Numbered from the stretch's first letter, positions 1 to 9,913 are shown. The stretch: 32,749 nt of DNA from Cytophagia bacterium (GCA_004294005.1 RDZP01000013.1:1-32749), one strand, 5' to 3'. Notes: generated from the sequence alone by a model not told the origin. A program made the numbers and translations.

Positions 1-108
1 TGAAAAATGCCATTTTCTTCATAGCGAAGGTTTTGCAAACCATTTGGCACGAAAAAATACCAAGATTATCTGTATTTTCAAGTAAAATCACTTAGAGCCT
101 TATTTTAA

Positions 109-1497
109 TTAATAGCCAGGATTTTGTACCAGATTGTTATTTACATTAATCTCTCTTAAAGGAATAGGCAAAACTGCTTTAGGAGAATCATAAGTGAAAG
201 TAGTAGTTACTACAGTAGTTGTTCCATTCAAAATAACAATATTTTGTTTTAATCTTTTTAGATCGTGTAATCTATGTCCTTCAAAACATAATTCTAAACG
301 ACGTTCAAACAATATATTATTCAAAGTTACGGTTGTTAGATTAGTCAATCCAGCACGATTACGAATAGTATTGATATCAGCCAAGGCTGTAGCACCTATG
401 GAAGTATTATTTCTCGCATTACACTCAGCACGAATTAAATACATCTCCGCTAAACGAATAATGTTATAATTTTTTACAGGGCTTTTCCATTTACCACATG
501 CTTGTTCGCCTGGCTTATTACCCGTTCCAACATAAAATAAATCATTTCTTCTTTTATCTCCTGCTGTATAGAGTGCTAAATGTTCTGCTCTAATCTCCAT
601 ATCAGCTCTACCTATTCCAGTTTGATTAGAATAAAAAGTAGCCAATCCTGAATTAGTTTGCCCTGCATTATTAACAGAGTTTTGTTGGATTTCAAAAATA
701 GCTTCAGAAGTATTATTACCATCAAATACTGTATTTACATCAGTTCCTAATACATAACTACCACTCTGTATTACCTCATTGGCTTTTGTTAACGCTTGTG
801 TATAATTACCTTGTTGCAAATAGACACGCGCTAATAATGCCTTTGCTGCAAATGTAGTAGCTTTGTTATTATTTGTAGTAGGTAGTAATATTTCTGCATT
901 CTGTAAGTCTTGTATTACTTGTGCATATACTTCTGTAATTGAATTACGAGAAACTTTTTCAAAATTATTGGCTTTTAACATTAGTGGTACACCAAGTCCT
1001 GTATTTGCACCTGTTGCGTCCCAAGGTTGTGCATATAACCTTACTAAATCAAAATGACACAAAGCACGTAAAAATAACACTTCGCCTCTTGCTGTATTGC
1101 GGTCAGTAATGTTTGTAATTACATTTATTTTATCAATTACATTGTTAGCAGCGTTAATTGCTCTGTAAGCAGTAATCCAAGTAGCAGTTGCGATACCATT
1201 ATCAGCAACCATATTTTTATTTCTTAAATCGCGTTGTGCGAAAAAAGTTCCTCTCCAGTTAAAATCATCACTTGCCCCAACAAGATCAGAAGCCATTTGT
1301 ATGCTTTCACCATACAAGGCTGAACCTGCAATAATTCCATATACACCTACTACCGCATTTTGTACCCCTTCAGGTGTACTGAGTGCTATGTCTGTTGTAA
1401 AACTTTGTTGTGGTACTGGTTCGTCTAATTTATAATTACATTGTGTAAAAACAAACAAACTGAGAAATATAAATATATATAAATTTATTTTTTTCAT
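109..1497 (-). CDS. SusD/RagB-family outer-membrane nutrient-binding lipoprotein
   Basis: This is the surface lipoprotein that caps a SusC-type TonB-dependent channel and captures an oligomeric substrate, usually a glycan or peptide. The 462-residue product has a lipoprotein signal with a hydrophobic core and Cys20 (sequence FTQC), so it should be lipidated. The C-terminal RagB/SusD region carries RLAEMYLIRAECN near residue 350, followed by ERRLELCFEGHRLHDLKR, and the protein ends in the family-typical NPGY. It follows susC on the same strand after 17 bases, so the two are surely co-transcribed. No glycanase, regulator or sulfatase gene is visible beside it, so the substrate cannot be guessed; the window ends just downstream. 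The name susD is avoided because starch is not implied. Family assignment is firm. Confidence 0.95.
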   Translation of the reverse strand: MKKINLYIFIFLSLFVFTQCNYKLDEPVPQQSFTTDIALSTPEGVQNAVVGVYGIIAGSALYGESIQMASDLVGASDDFNWRGTFFAQRDLRNKNMVADNGIATATWITAYRAINAANNVIDKINVITNITDRNTARGEVLFLRALCHFDLVRLYAQPWDATGANTGLGVPLMLKANNFEKVSRNSITEVYAQVIQDLQNAEILLPTTNNNKATTFAAKALLARVYLQQGNYTQALTKANEVIQSGSYVLGTDVNTVFDGNNTSEAIFEIQQNSVNNAGQTNSGLATFYSNQTGIGRADMEIRAEHLALYTAGDKRRNDLFYVGTGNKPGEQACGKWKSPVKNYNIIRLAEMYLIRAECNARNNTSIGATALADINTIRNRAGLTNLTTVTLNNILFERRLELCFEGHRLHDLKRLKQNIVILNGTTTVVTTTFTYDSPKAVLPIPLREINVNNNLVQNPGY

Positions 1498-1515
1498 TTT
1501 TTAATTTTTTTAAGT

Positions 1516-4500
1516 TTAGAAACCAATATTAATACCTGCTGTAACAGTTCTTGGTTGTGGTGGTGTGTAAAAATCATTTCCAATAACTATATTAGAACTT
1601 TGATTAGAAGTTTGTGTAAATCCAGCACTTAACTCAGGGTCCCAACCTTGAAATCCGTTTGCTACTCTTGTTAATAAATTTTGTCCCATTAAATAAACTC
1701 TTAGACTACTTAATTTAGATTTATTTAACCAAGATTTAGGAAAATTATAAGCCAATGTAAGGGTTTTTAGACGAATATATGAGCCATCATAAACATAACG
1801 AGAAGACATACGCGTTCCATTTCCATCATCAAATCTTGCTTGTGGAATGTTAGTAATGTCACCTGGATTTCTCCAACGTCCTAATTGATCTAAGGTTTGA
1901 TTATCATAAAAATCACCATTAGCAGACATAAAACCACCCGCCATATTGTAAATATTATTCCCTTGCACAAATTGAGTAAATATAGTAAGTTCTAAACCTT
2001 TATAACTAAAAGAGTTGGTAAATCCACCAATAAATGTTGGATTAGGGTCTCCTATTTTTTGTCTAAAAGCAGCATTATAGTTTTTAGTTTTGCTTCCGTC
2101 TTGTGCAAAGTATAAAGCATCACCATTGGCTGGATCAACGCCTGCATATTTCACACCATACAATACACCTATAGGCTCTCCTTCACGCGCATCATTGATG
2201 ATACGAGACCTGTTTCCTGGTTGAATAATTTGTCCATTTGTAAAATCAACAGAGTTTCTATTAAATGAAATATTAAATGATGTATTCCATTTGAATTCAC
2301 CCACCAAATTTTTAGAACGAATGTCAATTTCAAGCCCTCTATTACTTATTCTTCCTAAGTTTTGTGTTTGAACTGTGAAACCAGAAGTTGATGGAGTAGG
2401 TACATTTAACAACAAATCTCTTGTATTTTTTTGATATACATCAACTGTAATATTTAATCTGTCATTGAATAATCCTAATTCGATGGCAGAATCAAATTGA
2501 TAAGTTGTTTCCCATTTTAAATTACTATTTGGAGCATTAGTTGGTAATGTTCCTGATGATGTTCCATAAGCATTTGTACCATATAAACCTAAATAATCAA
2601 AATTACCTATTTCTGCATTTCCTGTTGCACCATAGCCCATTCTCAATTTTAAGAAACTGATTTGTTTGATTGACTTAATGAAAGATTCCTCAGAAGCTAC
2701 CCAACCCAAAGACGCAGCAGGATAAAATCCATAGCGCGTGTTAGGTGCAAATCTTGAAGAGCCATCTAAACGTGCACTTACAGATACTAAATATTTGTCA
2801 TTAAATTTATAGCTACCACGTGCAAAATAAGATAAGAAATTGAAATTAGTTTTAAAAGAGCTACCTGCTGTGATAGTGGCTGCACTTGCGATAGTTCTGA
2901 AGGCATCACTTGCAAAAACACGTCCCTCTACTGATGATGACTCTAAATCACTTTGTTGATAACTTGTTCCTAAAAGCGCATCAATTTGATGCATTTTGTT
3001 GATTGTTTTAGAATAATTCAAACTATTTGTCAAAGTATAATTAGTTACAAGTGTTGTGTTATAGGTACCTATACCTTGTGCTGCACCTGTATTACCTGAT
3101 GTTCTCCTGCCATTGTAAGTTTCCTCGACCAAATACATTAAGTCTAATCCTACTTCACTACGAAAAGTTAAACCTGGCATAATTGTATAAATACCATATA
3201 AATTACTCAAATTACGTAAAGTAACTGCGGTATTTTTGGCATCACTCAATTCTGTGAGTGCATTATAATAAACAGTATTGAGATTGGTTCGCCCATCTGC
3301 ACCATAAGGGGTTTGAATAGGTGGCATAGCTACCAATTGTAATTGATTGTTGAATTGATTATCAGCAGCCGCTCTAAAATTTTTGCTACGTGCCAACATC
3401 AAACTTCCTCCTATTTTTAATTTATCATTTACTTTTGTTTCTAATGATAACCTTGCACTCAAACGTTGAAAACGATTACCTACTATAATACCTTCACTAT
3501 CATTATAACTTCCACCTACATAATAAGTAGTTTTTTCATTTCCTCCTGATGCACTTAAGTCAAATTGTTTGAACTGTCCACTTCTTAAAGCCAAGTCTTC
3601 CCAATTAATATCTACGCTTGGGTCTCTCCATGTGGGGCTTAGGCTATTAAGTTCTCCCTCTATATCTACTTGAGAGAGCCCAACATTTGTCAAAGATTCA
3701 CTAAATAATTCTATGTATTGAGACCTATTTAAAAAACCTCTTTTACGTGTAGGTTGACTAATTCCTGTTGAAAAATTCACATTCATTGTGCTTTTACCTG
3801 CTTTTCCTTTTTTTGTGGTAATCAGAATAACACCATTAGCACCACGTGAACCATAGATAGCAGTTGCTGCTGCATCTTTTAATACATCAATGCTTTCAAT
3901 ATCATTTGGATTAATATCAGCAGTTGGATTGATGCCTTCATCATTTGAATTAACAGCAGAAGAAGTAATGAGGATTCCATCTACAACATATAAAGGTTGA
4001 TTACCACCAGTCAATGAAGACGAACCACGTACTCGTATATTGAAACCTTGTCCAACCTTTCCGCTTCCAGCAGTAATTTGCACACCTGTAACACGTCCTT
4101 GTAAAGCAGATTCAAAACTTTGGACAGGAATGTCTTTGATTTCGTCTGCTTTTACACCTACTACTGCGCCTGTTACATCTCGCGAATCAATAGTAGCATA
4201 ACCAATTACAACTGCCTCAGATAGATTTTTAATATCAAGCAACAATACAACATCAATCACTTTTTGGTTACTTACTAAAACCTGTTGTGAGCCATAACCA
4301 ATTGACTCAAAAGATAGCACTGAACCACTCGTAACATTAACAGCGTAATTACCATCAATATCTGTAGTAGTTCCTTGGGTAGTTCCTTTTACGAATACAC
4401 TAACACCAGGTATCCCTGATTTGGTATCATTATCAAGTACTTTTCCCGTGATTGTTTGTGCTGAAGATACTCCAGTAACTATGCACATTAACAATAGAAT

Positions 4501-4521
4501 TAGGTAGAAATTTTTAAACAT
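1516..4521 (-). CDS. SusC/RagA-family TonB-linked outer-membrane transporter
   Basis: A 1001-residue TonB-dependent outer-membrane channel that imports the ligand captured by the SusD-like partner, powered by TonB-ExbBD. Residues 1-21 are a signal peptide (cleavage after SSA). Next comes a carboxypeptidase-regulatory-like domain (about 22-105, with GKVLDNDTKSGIPGVSVFVK), then the plug with the SusC signature (RVTGVQITAGSG, IRVRGSSSL, PLYVVDGILI, DIESIDVLKDAAATAIYGSRGANGV, about 140-235). The remainder is a beta-barrel ending in GINIGF, a terminal-Phe outer-membrane signature. Length is normal for the family. It is the first gene of the pair with the SusD-like lipoprotein and is preceded by a Bacteroidota-type promoter about 40 bases upstream. 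No N-terminal secretin/STN domain for anti-sigma signalling is present, so FecR/sigma control is not expected from this sequence. Confidence 0.95.
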   Translation of the reverse strand: MFKNFYLILLLMCIVTGVSSAQTITGKVLDNDTKSGIPGVSVFVKGTTQGTTTDIDGNYAVNVTSGSVLSFESIGYGSQQVLVSNQKVIDVVLLLDIKNLSEAVVIGYATIDSRDVTGAVVGVKADEIKDIPVQSFESALQGRVTGVQITAGSGKVGQGFNIRVRGSSSLTGGNQPLYVVDGILITSSAVNSNDEGINPTADINPNDIESIDVLKDAAATAIYGSRGANGVILITTKKGKAGKSTMNVNFSTGISQPTRKRGFLNRSQYIELFSESLTNVGLSQVDIEGELNSLSPTWRDPSVDINWEDLALRSGQFKQFDLSASGGNEKTTYYVGGSYNDSEGIIVGNRFQRLSARLSLETKVNDKLKIGGSLMLARSKNFRAAADNQFNNQLQLVAMPPIQTPYGADGRTNLNTVYYNALTELSDAKNTAVTLRNLSNLYGIYTIMPGLTFRSEVGLDLMYLVEETYNGRRTSGNTGAAQGIGTYNTTLVTNYTLTNSLNYSKTINKMHQIDALLGTSYQQSDLESSSVEGRVFASDAFRTIASAATITAGSSFKTNFNFLSYFARGSYKFNDKYLVSVSARLDGSSRFAPNTRYGFYPAASLGWVASEESFIKSIKQISFLKLRMGYGATGNAEIGNFDYLGLYGTNAYGTSSGTLPTNAPNSNLKWETTYQFDSAIELGLFNDRLNITVDVYQKNTRDLLLNVPTPSTSGFTVQTQNLGRISNRGLEIDIRSKNLVGEFKWNTSFNISFNRNSVDFTNGQIIQPGNRSRIINDAREGEPIGVLYGVKYAGVDPANGDALYFAQDGSKTKNYNAAFRQKIGDPNPTFIGGFTNSFSYKGLELTIFTQFVQGNNIYNMAGGFMSANGDFYDNQTLDQLGRWRNPGDITNIPQARFDDGNGTRMSSRYVYDGSYIRLKTLTLAYNFPKSWLNKSKLSSLRVYLMGQNLLTRVANGFQGWDPELSAGFTQTSNQSSNIVIGNDFYTPPQPRTVTAGINIGF

Positions 4522-4559
4522 AATTTAATTAAATAGATTTTTGCTACTATTTAGCATCA

Positions 4560-4590
4560 CAAATCTAAATTATATTTTTATAAAAATAAA
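4560..4590 (-). promoter_or_regulatory. Bacteroidota-type promoter of the susC/susD pair
   Basis: On the minus strand the sequence reads TTTA-N19-TAGATTTG. The -7 box is a perfect match to TAnnTTTG and the -33 box matches TTTG in three of four bases. Transcription would start near 4553, giving a leader of about 30 bases before the susC ATG at 4521. Confidence 0.55.
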
Positions 4591-5132
4591 ATTTTTTTTA
4601 TAAAACAGATAATTTTTATTTTTATTTATATAATATTTTTGTTATTGATTGTATTATTTCAAGATTTTAATAGTAAAATAATTCTTTTTTTAGACTATAA
4701 TTTTTATTTTAGTCTTATTTTTTAAAGTAGTTGTAAATAAGTGTGGTAAAATATTATTTTGTTAAAATATTTTTTTTTATCGAATTGATAAGTAATATTT
4801 ATTTTATTTTCTGTTTTAATATACTCTACTAAAATTCATTTTAAAATAGTAGTTTAATTATTTTATTTCATAATGCAAACGTTTGAAATCAGATAATACA
4901 TTTATTGTTGATGTATAAAAACTTAAAATTATTCAATTGGAAATTAAAGTATTTTGTATATTGATTTAGTACAATTTTGATATAATGAATAAAAAATGAA
5001 GATAATAATACAATCAATAAAAATGTATCAATGACTAATAAAAAATAATACAAACATAAAGCATATACCAACTTAAAAAGTTAAAAAATCTTAAAAATGT
5101 AATGTATTCTTCTTTTTGTCGTCTTTGTAATA
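4591..5132. other. AT-rich divergent intergenic region without a credible gene
   Basis: This stretch separates the divergent susC and hlyD-like genes. It is almost entirely A/T and holds no convincing coding sequence; a 60-codon hydrophobic frame at 4889-5071 (minus) looks fortuitous. The only notable non-AT word is the perfect 10-base palindrome CAAACGTTTG at 4875-4884, which has the CG-centred shape of LacI/PurR-type operators. A weak stem (AGACTA...TAGTCT) lies near 4693-4716. No RNA gene is apparent. Confidence 0.4.
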
Positions 5133-5140
5133 TAAATTTG
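5133..5140 (+). promoter_or_regulatory. Possible -7 box for the export operon
   Basis: TAAATTTG fits the Bacteroidota -7 consensus TAnnTTTG and lies 34 bases before the ATG at 5175. The matching -33 box at the right distance is poor (TTCT), so this is weaker than the other promoters in the window. Confidence 0.3.
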
Positions 5141-5174
5141 CATAAAACTAAATTTTATTTAAACTTTCTTTCTC

Positions 5175-6419
5175 ATGCGAAATAAAATTATCTTTGTTAT
5201 TGTGGCAACTTTGTTGTGTTTTTTGGGTTACTATTACTTTTTTAGTGCTATCATTGCTCAGAAAGAAATATTTGTAAATGTTAAAAAAGGTAAATTTATC
5301 GTTTCTGTTACTTCAACAGGCGAATTGTTTGCCAAAAATTCGTTGGATATTAGAGGGCCACAAGGTATTAATACAGTAGGAGTTTGGAATATCAAAATTG
5401 CAAGTATGATTCCAGAGGGTACTGTCGTAAAAAAAGGAGAACCGATTGGCTCTTTAGATGGCTCCGAGATTGTTGGTAAACTCAAGGAAAGACAAACCGA
5501 ATTAGACAAAGCAATGTCGCAATTTTCACAAGCACAATTAGATACTGCATTAGATTTACGTAAATTACGTGATGAGTTGGTAAATCTCAAATTTGCTCAA
5601 GAAGAAAAAAAGATTATCTTACAACAGTCTAAGTATGAACCACCTGCTACTATTCGTCAAGCAGAAATTGAGTTAGAAAAAGCACAAAGAAACTTTAAAC
5701 AAATTTCACAAAATTACGAAGTACAAAAAGATAAAGCATCAGCTAAAATGCAGGAAGCAGCCGCTAATTTGAGTACTGTAAAATCAAAAGTAGATTTTAT
5801 TCAAGACTTATTACAAAAATTTCAAATTTCTGCTCCTGAAGATGGAATGATGATTTACGCAAGAGACTGGAATGGGCAAAAAAAAAGAGAAGGTTCGCAA
5901 ATTAGCACTTGGGACCCTGTTGTAGCGACTTTGCCTGATATGTCTTTGATGGTTTCAAAAACTTATGTTAGTGAAGTAGATATTCAAAAAATAAAAAAAG
6001 AACAGAAAGTACAAGTAGGTTTAGATGCTTTCCCTGACAAAAAATTTACAGGAAAAATAATTAGTGTCGCCAATGTAGGCGAACAAAAGCCCAATTCTGA
6101 CTCTAAGGTTTTTGAGGTAAATATACAAATTGACCAAAAAGACACTACACTTTTGCCTGCAATGACTACGGCAAATATGATTACTTCAGAAGTTATCGAA
6201 AATGCTATTTATGTACCTTTGGAAAGCATACATAATGAAAAAAGTATTGTGTATGTATTTAAAAAAGAAGGAACATCTTATATCAAACAACAAGTAAAAG
6301 TAGGAAAAACCAATGATAATGATATTATCATTATCGAAGGATTGACAGAAAAAGACCAAGTACTTGTTTCAAAACCTGCAAATACTGATAAAATGGCAAT
6401 CAAAAAACTAAAAAAATAA
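5175..6419 (+). CDS. HlyD/RND-type periplasmic adaptor (membrane fusion protein)
   Basis: A 414-residue periplasmic adaptor that bridges an inner-membrane permease and a TolC-like outer-membrane channel. A single N-terminal membrane segment (about residues 5-25, hydrophobic with positive flanks) anchors it. Then come the first barrel-sandwich half (about 35-95), a long charged coiled-coil hairpin rich in Glu, Lys and Gln (about 95-215), the second sandwich half (QISAPEDGMMIYARDW, near 220-235), and the beta-barrel and membrane-proximal domains (about 255-410). The stop codon is one base before the GTG of the next gene, the permease, and a TolC homologue lies 3.5 kb further on. MacA-like in architecture; the exported substrate is unknown. 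Confidence 0.88.
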   Translation: MRNKIIFVIVATLLCFLGYYYFFSAIIAQKEIFVNVKKGKFIVSVTSTGELFAKNSLDIRGPQGINTVGVWNIKIASMIPEGTVVKKGEPIGSLDGSEIVGKLKERQTELDKAMSQFSQAQLDTALDLRKLRDELVNLKFAQEEKKIILQQSKYEPPATIRQAEIELEKAQRNFKQISQNYEVQKDKASAKMQEAAANLSTVKSKVDFIQDLLQKFQISAPEDGMMIYARDWNGQKKREGSQISTWDPVVATLPDMSLMVSKTYVSEVDIQKIKKEQKVQVGLDAFPDKKFTGKIISVANVGEQKPNSDSKVFEVNIQIDQKDTTLLPAMTTANMITSEVIENAIYVPLESIHNEKSIVYVFKKEGTSYIKQQVKVGKTNDNDIIIIEGLTEKDQVLVSKPANTDKMAIKKLKK

Positions 6420-6420
6420 G

Positions 6421-7770
6421 GTGAAAAGACTTTTAGTAAATTTACAAATTGCTTCAAGTGCAATTTTGGCGAATAAATTAAGAGCCTCTTTGACTGCTCT
6501 TGGAATCATCTTTGGCGTGGCTGCTGTAATTGCAATGTTGGCAATAGGCAATGGAGCGCAACAAGAAATATTAGAGCAAATCAAATTGGTAGGGGTTAAT
6601 AATATTATCATCAATGCAGTGGTAGAACAAAAAGACAAAAAAGAGGACAAAGGCAATGACAAACAAGCAAAACCTAAAACTTCTCCAGGTCTTACACTTG
6701 CTGATGTCAAAAATATTCGTGAACACATTCCAAATATCAAGGCGGTAAGTCCAGAGGTAATGATTGAAACGCAAATTATCAAAGATGGCACGCAGAGAAA
6801 AACTAAATTATTAGGCGTAGAATCTGTTTATTTTGATATTTCTAATTTTAAATTAGAAAAAGGTGTTTTTTTTAATGATTTACATTTAGAACAAAGTGCT
6901 TCTGTTTGCATCATTGGAAGTGCCATCAAAACAAAGTTTTTTAGTAAAGAAGAACCTATCGGAAAAAGTATTAAAGTGGGACAACATTGGCTGAAAATTA
7001 TTGGTGTATTAGAAGCAAAAAATATCACAGCTTCCAGTATGAGTAATTTAGGAATTAGAGATTATAATTTTGATGTGTATGCCCCTGTTCGAACTGTTTT
7101 ATTGAAGTATGTCAATCGTAATTTGGTTACAAAAGCCTCAATCCAACAAGCAGCGAATGAAGCACAACAAAATAGCGAAAATGGTGGTGGTAATAACAAA
7201 GAAGTGAAAGTAAAAAATTATCATCAATTAGATAAAATTGTAGTACAAATTACAGAAACTGATTTTTTAACGCCAACTTCTGAAATTATTGCAAGAATGT
7301 TACAAAGAAGGCATTTGAACGTAATAGATTATGAAATATCGATGCCTGAAATGCTTTTGAAACAACAACAAAGTACAAAGCAAATTTTTAATTGGGTGCT
7401 TTTTGCAATAGCGTGTATTTCATTATTGGTAGGAGGTATTGGTATTATGAATATCATGTTGGCTTCTGTTTTAGAACGTATCAAAGAAATAGGTTTGAGG
7501 CTTTCTTTGGGTGCAAAAAAAACTGATATTGTTTCTCAATTTATGTTAGAAGCAATGTTAATAAGTGTTACAGGTGGAATTATAGGTATTGTTTTAGGAG
7601 TAAGTTTGGCGATAATGATTAGTACTATTGCTGGTATTCCTACTATTATTTCAGCGAGTTCTGTCATTATTTCGTTTGTAGTTTCTGCTTCTGTAGGTTT
7701 GGTATTTGGTATTGCACCTGCCCAAAGAGCGGCCAAACAAGACCCAATTACTTCTTTGCGTTATGAATAA
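6421..7770 (+). CDS. MacB/FtsX-type ABC transporter permease without a fused ATPase
   Basis: The 449-residue product has the standard layout of MacB-family permeases: an N-terminal membrane helix with KLRASLTALGIIFGVAAVIAMLAIGNGAQ (about residues 20-48), a large periplasmic MacB core domain (about 50-310), and a C-terminal FtsX domain with three helices (about 320-449), including GGIGIMNIMLASVLERIKEIGLRLSLGA. Such permeases transmit ATP-driven motion through the periplasm rather than moving substrate across the inner membrane. The start is GTG at 6421, which follows the adaptor stop by one base and has an AAGG-like site just before it; no better ATG exists. The periplasmic domain has two low-complexity charged inserts (near residues 70-82 and 250-262). 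No nucleotide-binding domain is fused or encoded nearby, so the ATPase must come from elsewhere. Confidence 0.9.
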   Translation: MKRLLVNLQIASSAILANKLRASLTALGIIFGVAAVIAMLAIGNGAQQEILEQIKLVGVNNIIINAVVEQKDKKEDKGNDKQAKPKTSPGLTLADVKNIREHIPNIKAVSPEVMIETQIIKDGTQRKTKLLGVESVYFDISNFKLEKGVFFNDLHLEQSASVCIIGSAIKTKFFSKEEPIGKSIKVGQHWLKIIGVLEAKNITASSMSNLGIRDYNFDVYAPVRTVLLKYVNRNLVTKASIQQAANEAQQNSENGGGNNKEVKVKNYHQLDKIVVQITETDFLTPTSEIIARMLQRRHLNVIDYEISMPEMLLKQQQSTKQIFNWVLFAIACISLLVGGIGIMNIMLASVLERIKEIGLRLSLGAKKTDIVSQFMLEAMLISVTGGIIGIVLGVSLAIMISTIAGIPTIISASSVIISFVVSASVGLVFGIAPAQRAAKQDPITSLRYE

Positions 7771-7821
7771 TTATCAAAATAATCTATATTTTCGTTCAAT
7801 TTTATATCATTTTTTCTAATT

Positions 7822-9819
7822 ATGAAACTTATAAGTCTAAAACTTACTAATTTTAAAAAAATAAGTAATATTGCTGATAACACAATTTATTTGAACGAAG
7901 ATATAAATATTTTGGTTGGTGGTAATAATACAGGAAAAACAAGTATTTTACAAGCAGTCCAAAAATTATTTGGTACAAAAAATATCGAACCAAAAGACTT
8001 AAATTATTTAGTAAAAAATGGTAATTTAAAAATAGAAGGAAATGTTAGATTTTCAGAAGAAGAAGTATTGGCTTTTTTTGAAATTGCTAAAAATCAATTT
8101 GAACACCAAGTTACAAACCAAAAAATACAAGAAATAGCAAAAGAAATTGCTTCAAATAATAGTCATTTTTTTGAAGATTTAACTTTTATAGAACGTAAAA
8201 ATGCCCAACATAGCAGAAATAAATCTTTTTCAAGTGATATTTTAAAAAAATATGCAAAATCACAAGAACAAGATATTTATCAAATCATTTTCAGAGCAAG
8301 CACAATATTAAACGCAACAGATTTTTATAATATTTACAAATCACCTTTGTATTTAGATTCGAGGGGAAATTTGATGGAAAAAGAAAAATTTATTCCGCTC
8401 AATGAAATTGAAAATCAATTTAAAAACCAAAATAATCAAGTCAATATTCGAGGTTTGTTATATGCTTTAAAAAAGAAAGAATTAGATAAATTTAAAGAAT
8501 TTAAAAAAAGATTACTTAACGTTTTTAGTGAATTAGAAGATGTAGATGTAATTCATAATGAAGATATTGGCGAGTTTGAATTGATTTTAAAAGAAAAATT
8601 GAGAAATAATGGCACAACCGAACAAGTAACTTATGACATCAAAGATGTGGGACAAGGTATGCAATCTTTGGTTTTGATTTTGGCAACTATTCTTTTATTG
8701 AAGCCTCATATTGTTTTGATGGACGAACCCGAAGCACACATGCACCCAAGTTTGATAAGTGAATTTGTAAAATATCTCAAATATTTAGCAAAAGATACAC
8801 AATTTATCATTACATCACACAGCCTTGTGCTAATGAATGAAGTAGGTATGGATAAAATTTTTCATCTTAAAAATGATGTAGCAAAAAAAGGCGTTGTTAT
8901 CAATAAAATAGAGGAACGAAATAATTTTTTAGATATTATCAGAGAAATCGGGTATGACATCGATACACTTTCCTATATCGCACAACCTTATGTGCTTGTG
9001 CTTGTGGAAGGTGAAAGTGATAAAAAATATTTACTTGAATTTGCTAAAAAAGCGAATTTACAAAAACAAATTAATGTATTTAATATTGGTTTTGTGATAA
9101 TGGGTGGAAAAAATAATCGCCATAAATTTTTAAATTTATTAGAAAAATTAGAAAAAAACATTTTACCAATTCCTTTTGTAATGATTTTGGATAAAGATGA
9201 AACAAGCGAGGAAAATATACAAAAATTCAAAGCCAAAATAGCCAATACTAAAAATGAAATTTATTACTTAGAAAAAAGACAAATTGAAAATTATTTAATT
9301 GATATGGAAGCAATTAAAAGAATAATTACCAAAAAAATAAAACCAGAAAATCAAGAAAAATGGGAGCAAATAAATTTTGAAAAGCAAATAATTGAGTTTT
9401 GTGAAAGTCAAAAAGAACATATTTTCAATAATTATATCAGTGATTTTTTTGCCAATTCAATTTTTCTATCTACTCAAAAAATGAGAGAAATTTTTAAAGA
9501 TACCAAACAAAAAAATCTTCAAGAAACGATGGACAATTTTGCTGCAGAATTTTCGGGAGAATTAATAAAAATTACGACTAAAAAAGGAATCGAATTGAGT
9601 AAAAATACAAGTTCTATGGAAGATTTATTCAATCAAAAATGGGAAAATGAAAAAATGAATAGGTGTGATGGTAGAAAATTAATCAAAAATATTCGTTTTT
9701 GGTTAGAAACTGAATTTCAAACTTCCTTTTCTGACCAAGATATAATAGATGAAATGATAATGCCTGACGAAATAACAAAATTATTAGGTTTATTATCAGA
9801 ATTTAATATTAAAATATAA
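7822..9819 (+). CDS. OLD-family endonuclease: AAA/ABC-type ATPase fused to TOPRIM nuclease
   Basis: A 665-residue protein of the overcoming-lysogenization-defect family, which couples an SMC/ABC-like ATPase to a metal-dependent TOPRIM nuclease and is linked to phage defence or DNA repair. Walker A is GGNNTGKTS at residues 33-41. The signature-like DVGQGMQSL lies near residue 275. Walker B is LMDEPEAHMHP with Asp301-Glu302, followed by the switch histidine in ITSHS. The TOPRIM domain starts around residue 390 with LVEGESDKKYL (Glu396) and has the acidic pair in LDKDE (Asp457, Asp459). No UvrD-type helicase (GajB) or reverse transcriptase is adjacent, so it fits a stand-alone class 1 OLD rather than Gabija. 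It lies 51 bases after the permease and 94 before the TolC homologue, interrupting what is otherwise an export operon. Its biological target cannot be read from sequence. Confidence 0.88.
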   Translation: MKLISLKLTNFKKISNIADNTIYLNEDINILVGGNNTGKTSILQAVQKLFGTKNIEPKDLNYLVKNGNLKIEGNVRFSEEEVLAFFEIAKNQFEHQVTNQKIQEIAKEIASNNSHFFEDLTFIERKNAQHSRNKSFSSDILKKYAKSQEQDIYQIIFRASTILNATDFYNIYKSPLYLDSRGNLMEKEKFIPLNEIENQFKNQNNQVNIRGLLYALKKKELDKFKEFKKRLLNVFSELEDVDVIHNEDIGEFELILKEKLRNNGTTEQVTYDIKDVGQGMQSLVLILATILLLKPHIVLMDEPEAHMHPSLISEFVKYLKYLAKDTQFIITSHSLVLMNEVGMDKIFHLKNDVAKKGVVINKIEERNNFLDIIREIGYDIDTLSYIAQPYVLVLVEGESDKKYLLEFAKKANLQKQINVFNIGFVIMGGKNNRHKFLNLLEKLEKNILPIPFVMILDKDETSEENIQKFKAKIANTKNEIYYLEKRQIENYLIDMEAIKRIITKKIKPENQEKWEQINFEKQIIEFCESQKEHIFNNYISDFFANSIFLSTQKMREIFKDTKQKNLQETMDNFAAEFSGELIKITTKKGIELSKNTSSMEDLFNQKWENEKMNRCDGRKLIKNIRFWLETEFQTSFSDQDIIDEMIMPDEITKLLGLLSEFNIKI

Positions 9820-9913
9820 CTTTCAATAAAAATAAAAAACAACAAAAATATCTTTATTTTTCGATTTATTTTAGAAAAATTTATGTCAAATAAATAAAAA
9901 ACTATATCTTACA

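Noticed and set aside
1-95. Short open frames at the left edge: two on plus (ending at 85 and 95) and a GTG-started minus frame from 91 whose first residues (VILLENTDNLG) look like ribosomal protein L9.
   Set aside because: All are under 32 codons, mutually overlapping, and the L9-like similarity stops after about 11 residues. No ribosome site is visible, so no gene is called.
4889-5071. A 60-codon hydrophobic minus-strand frame in the susC/adaptor gap.
   Set aside because: Its composition is what pure A/T sequence encodes by chance (Phe, Leu, Ile, Tyr, Asn); no promoter or ribosome site and no family resemblance.
7822-9819. Gabija or retron-type defence system.
   Set aside because: The OLD-type protein lacks an adjacent GajB helicase, reverse transcriptase or ncRNA; neighbours are export genes. 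A stand-alone OLD is the supported call.
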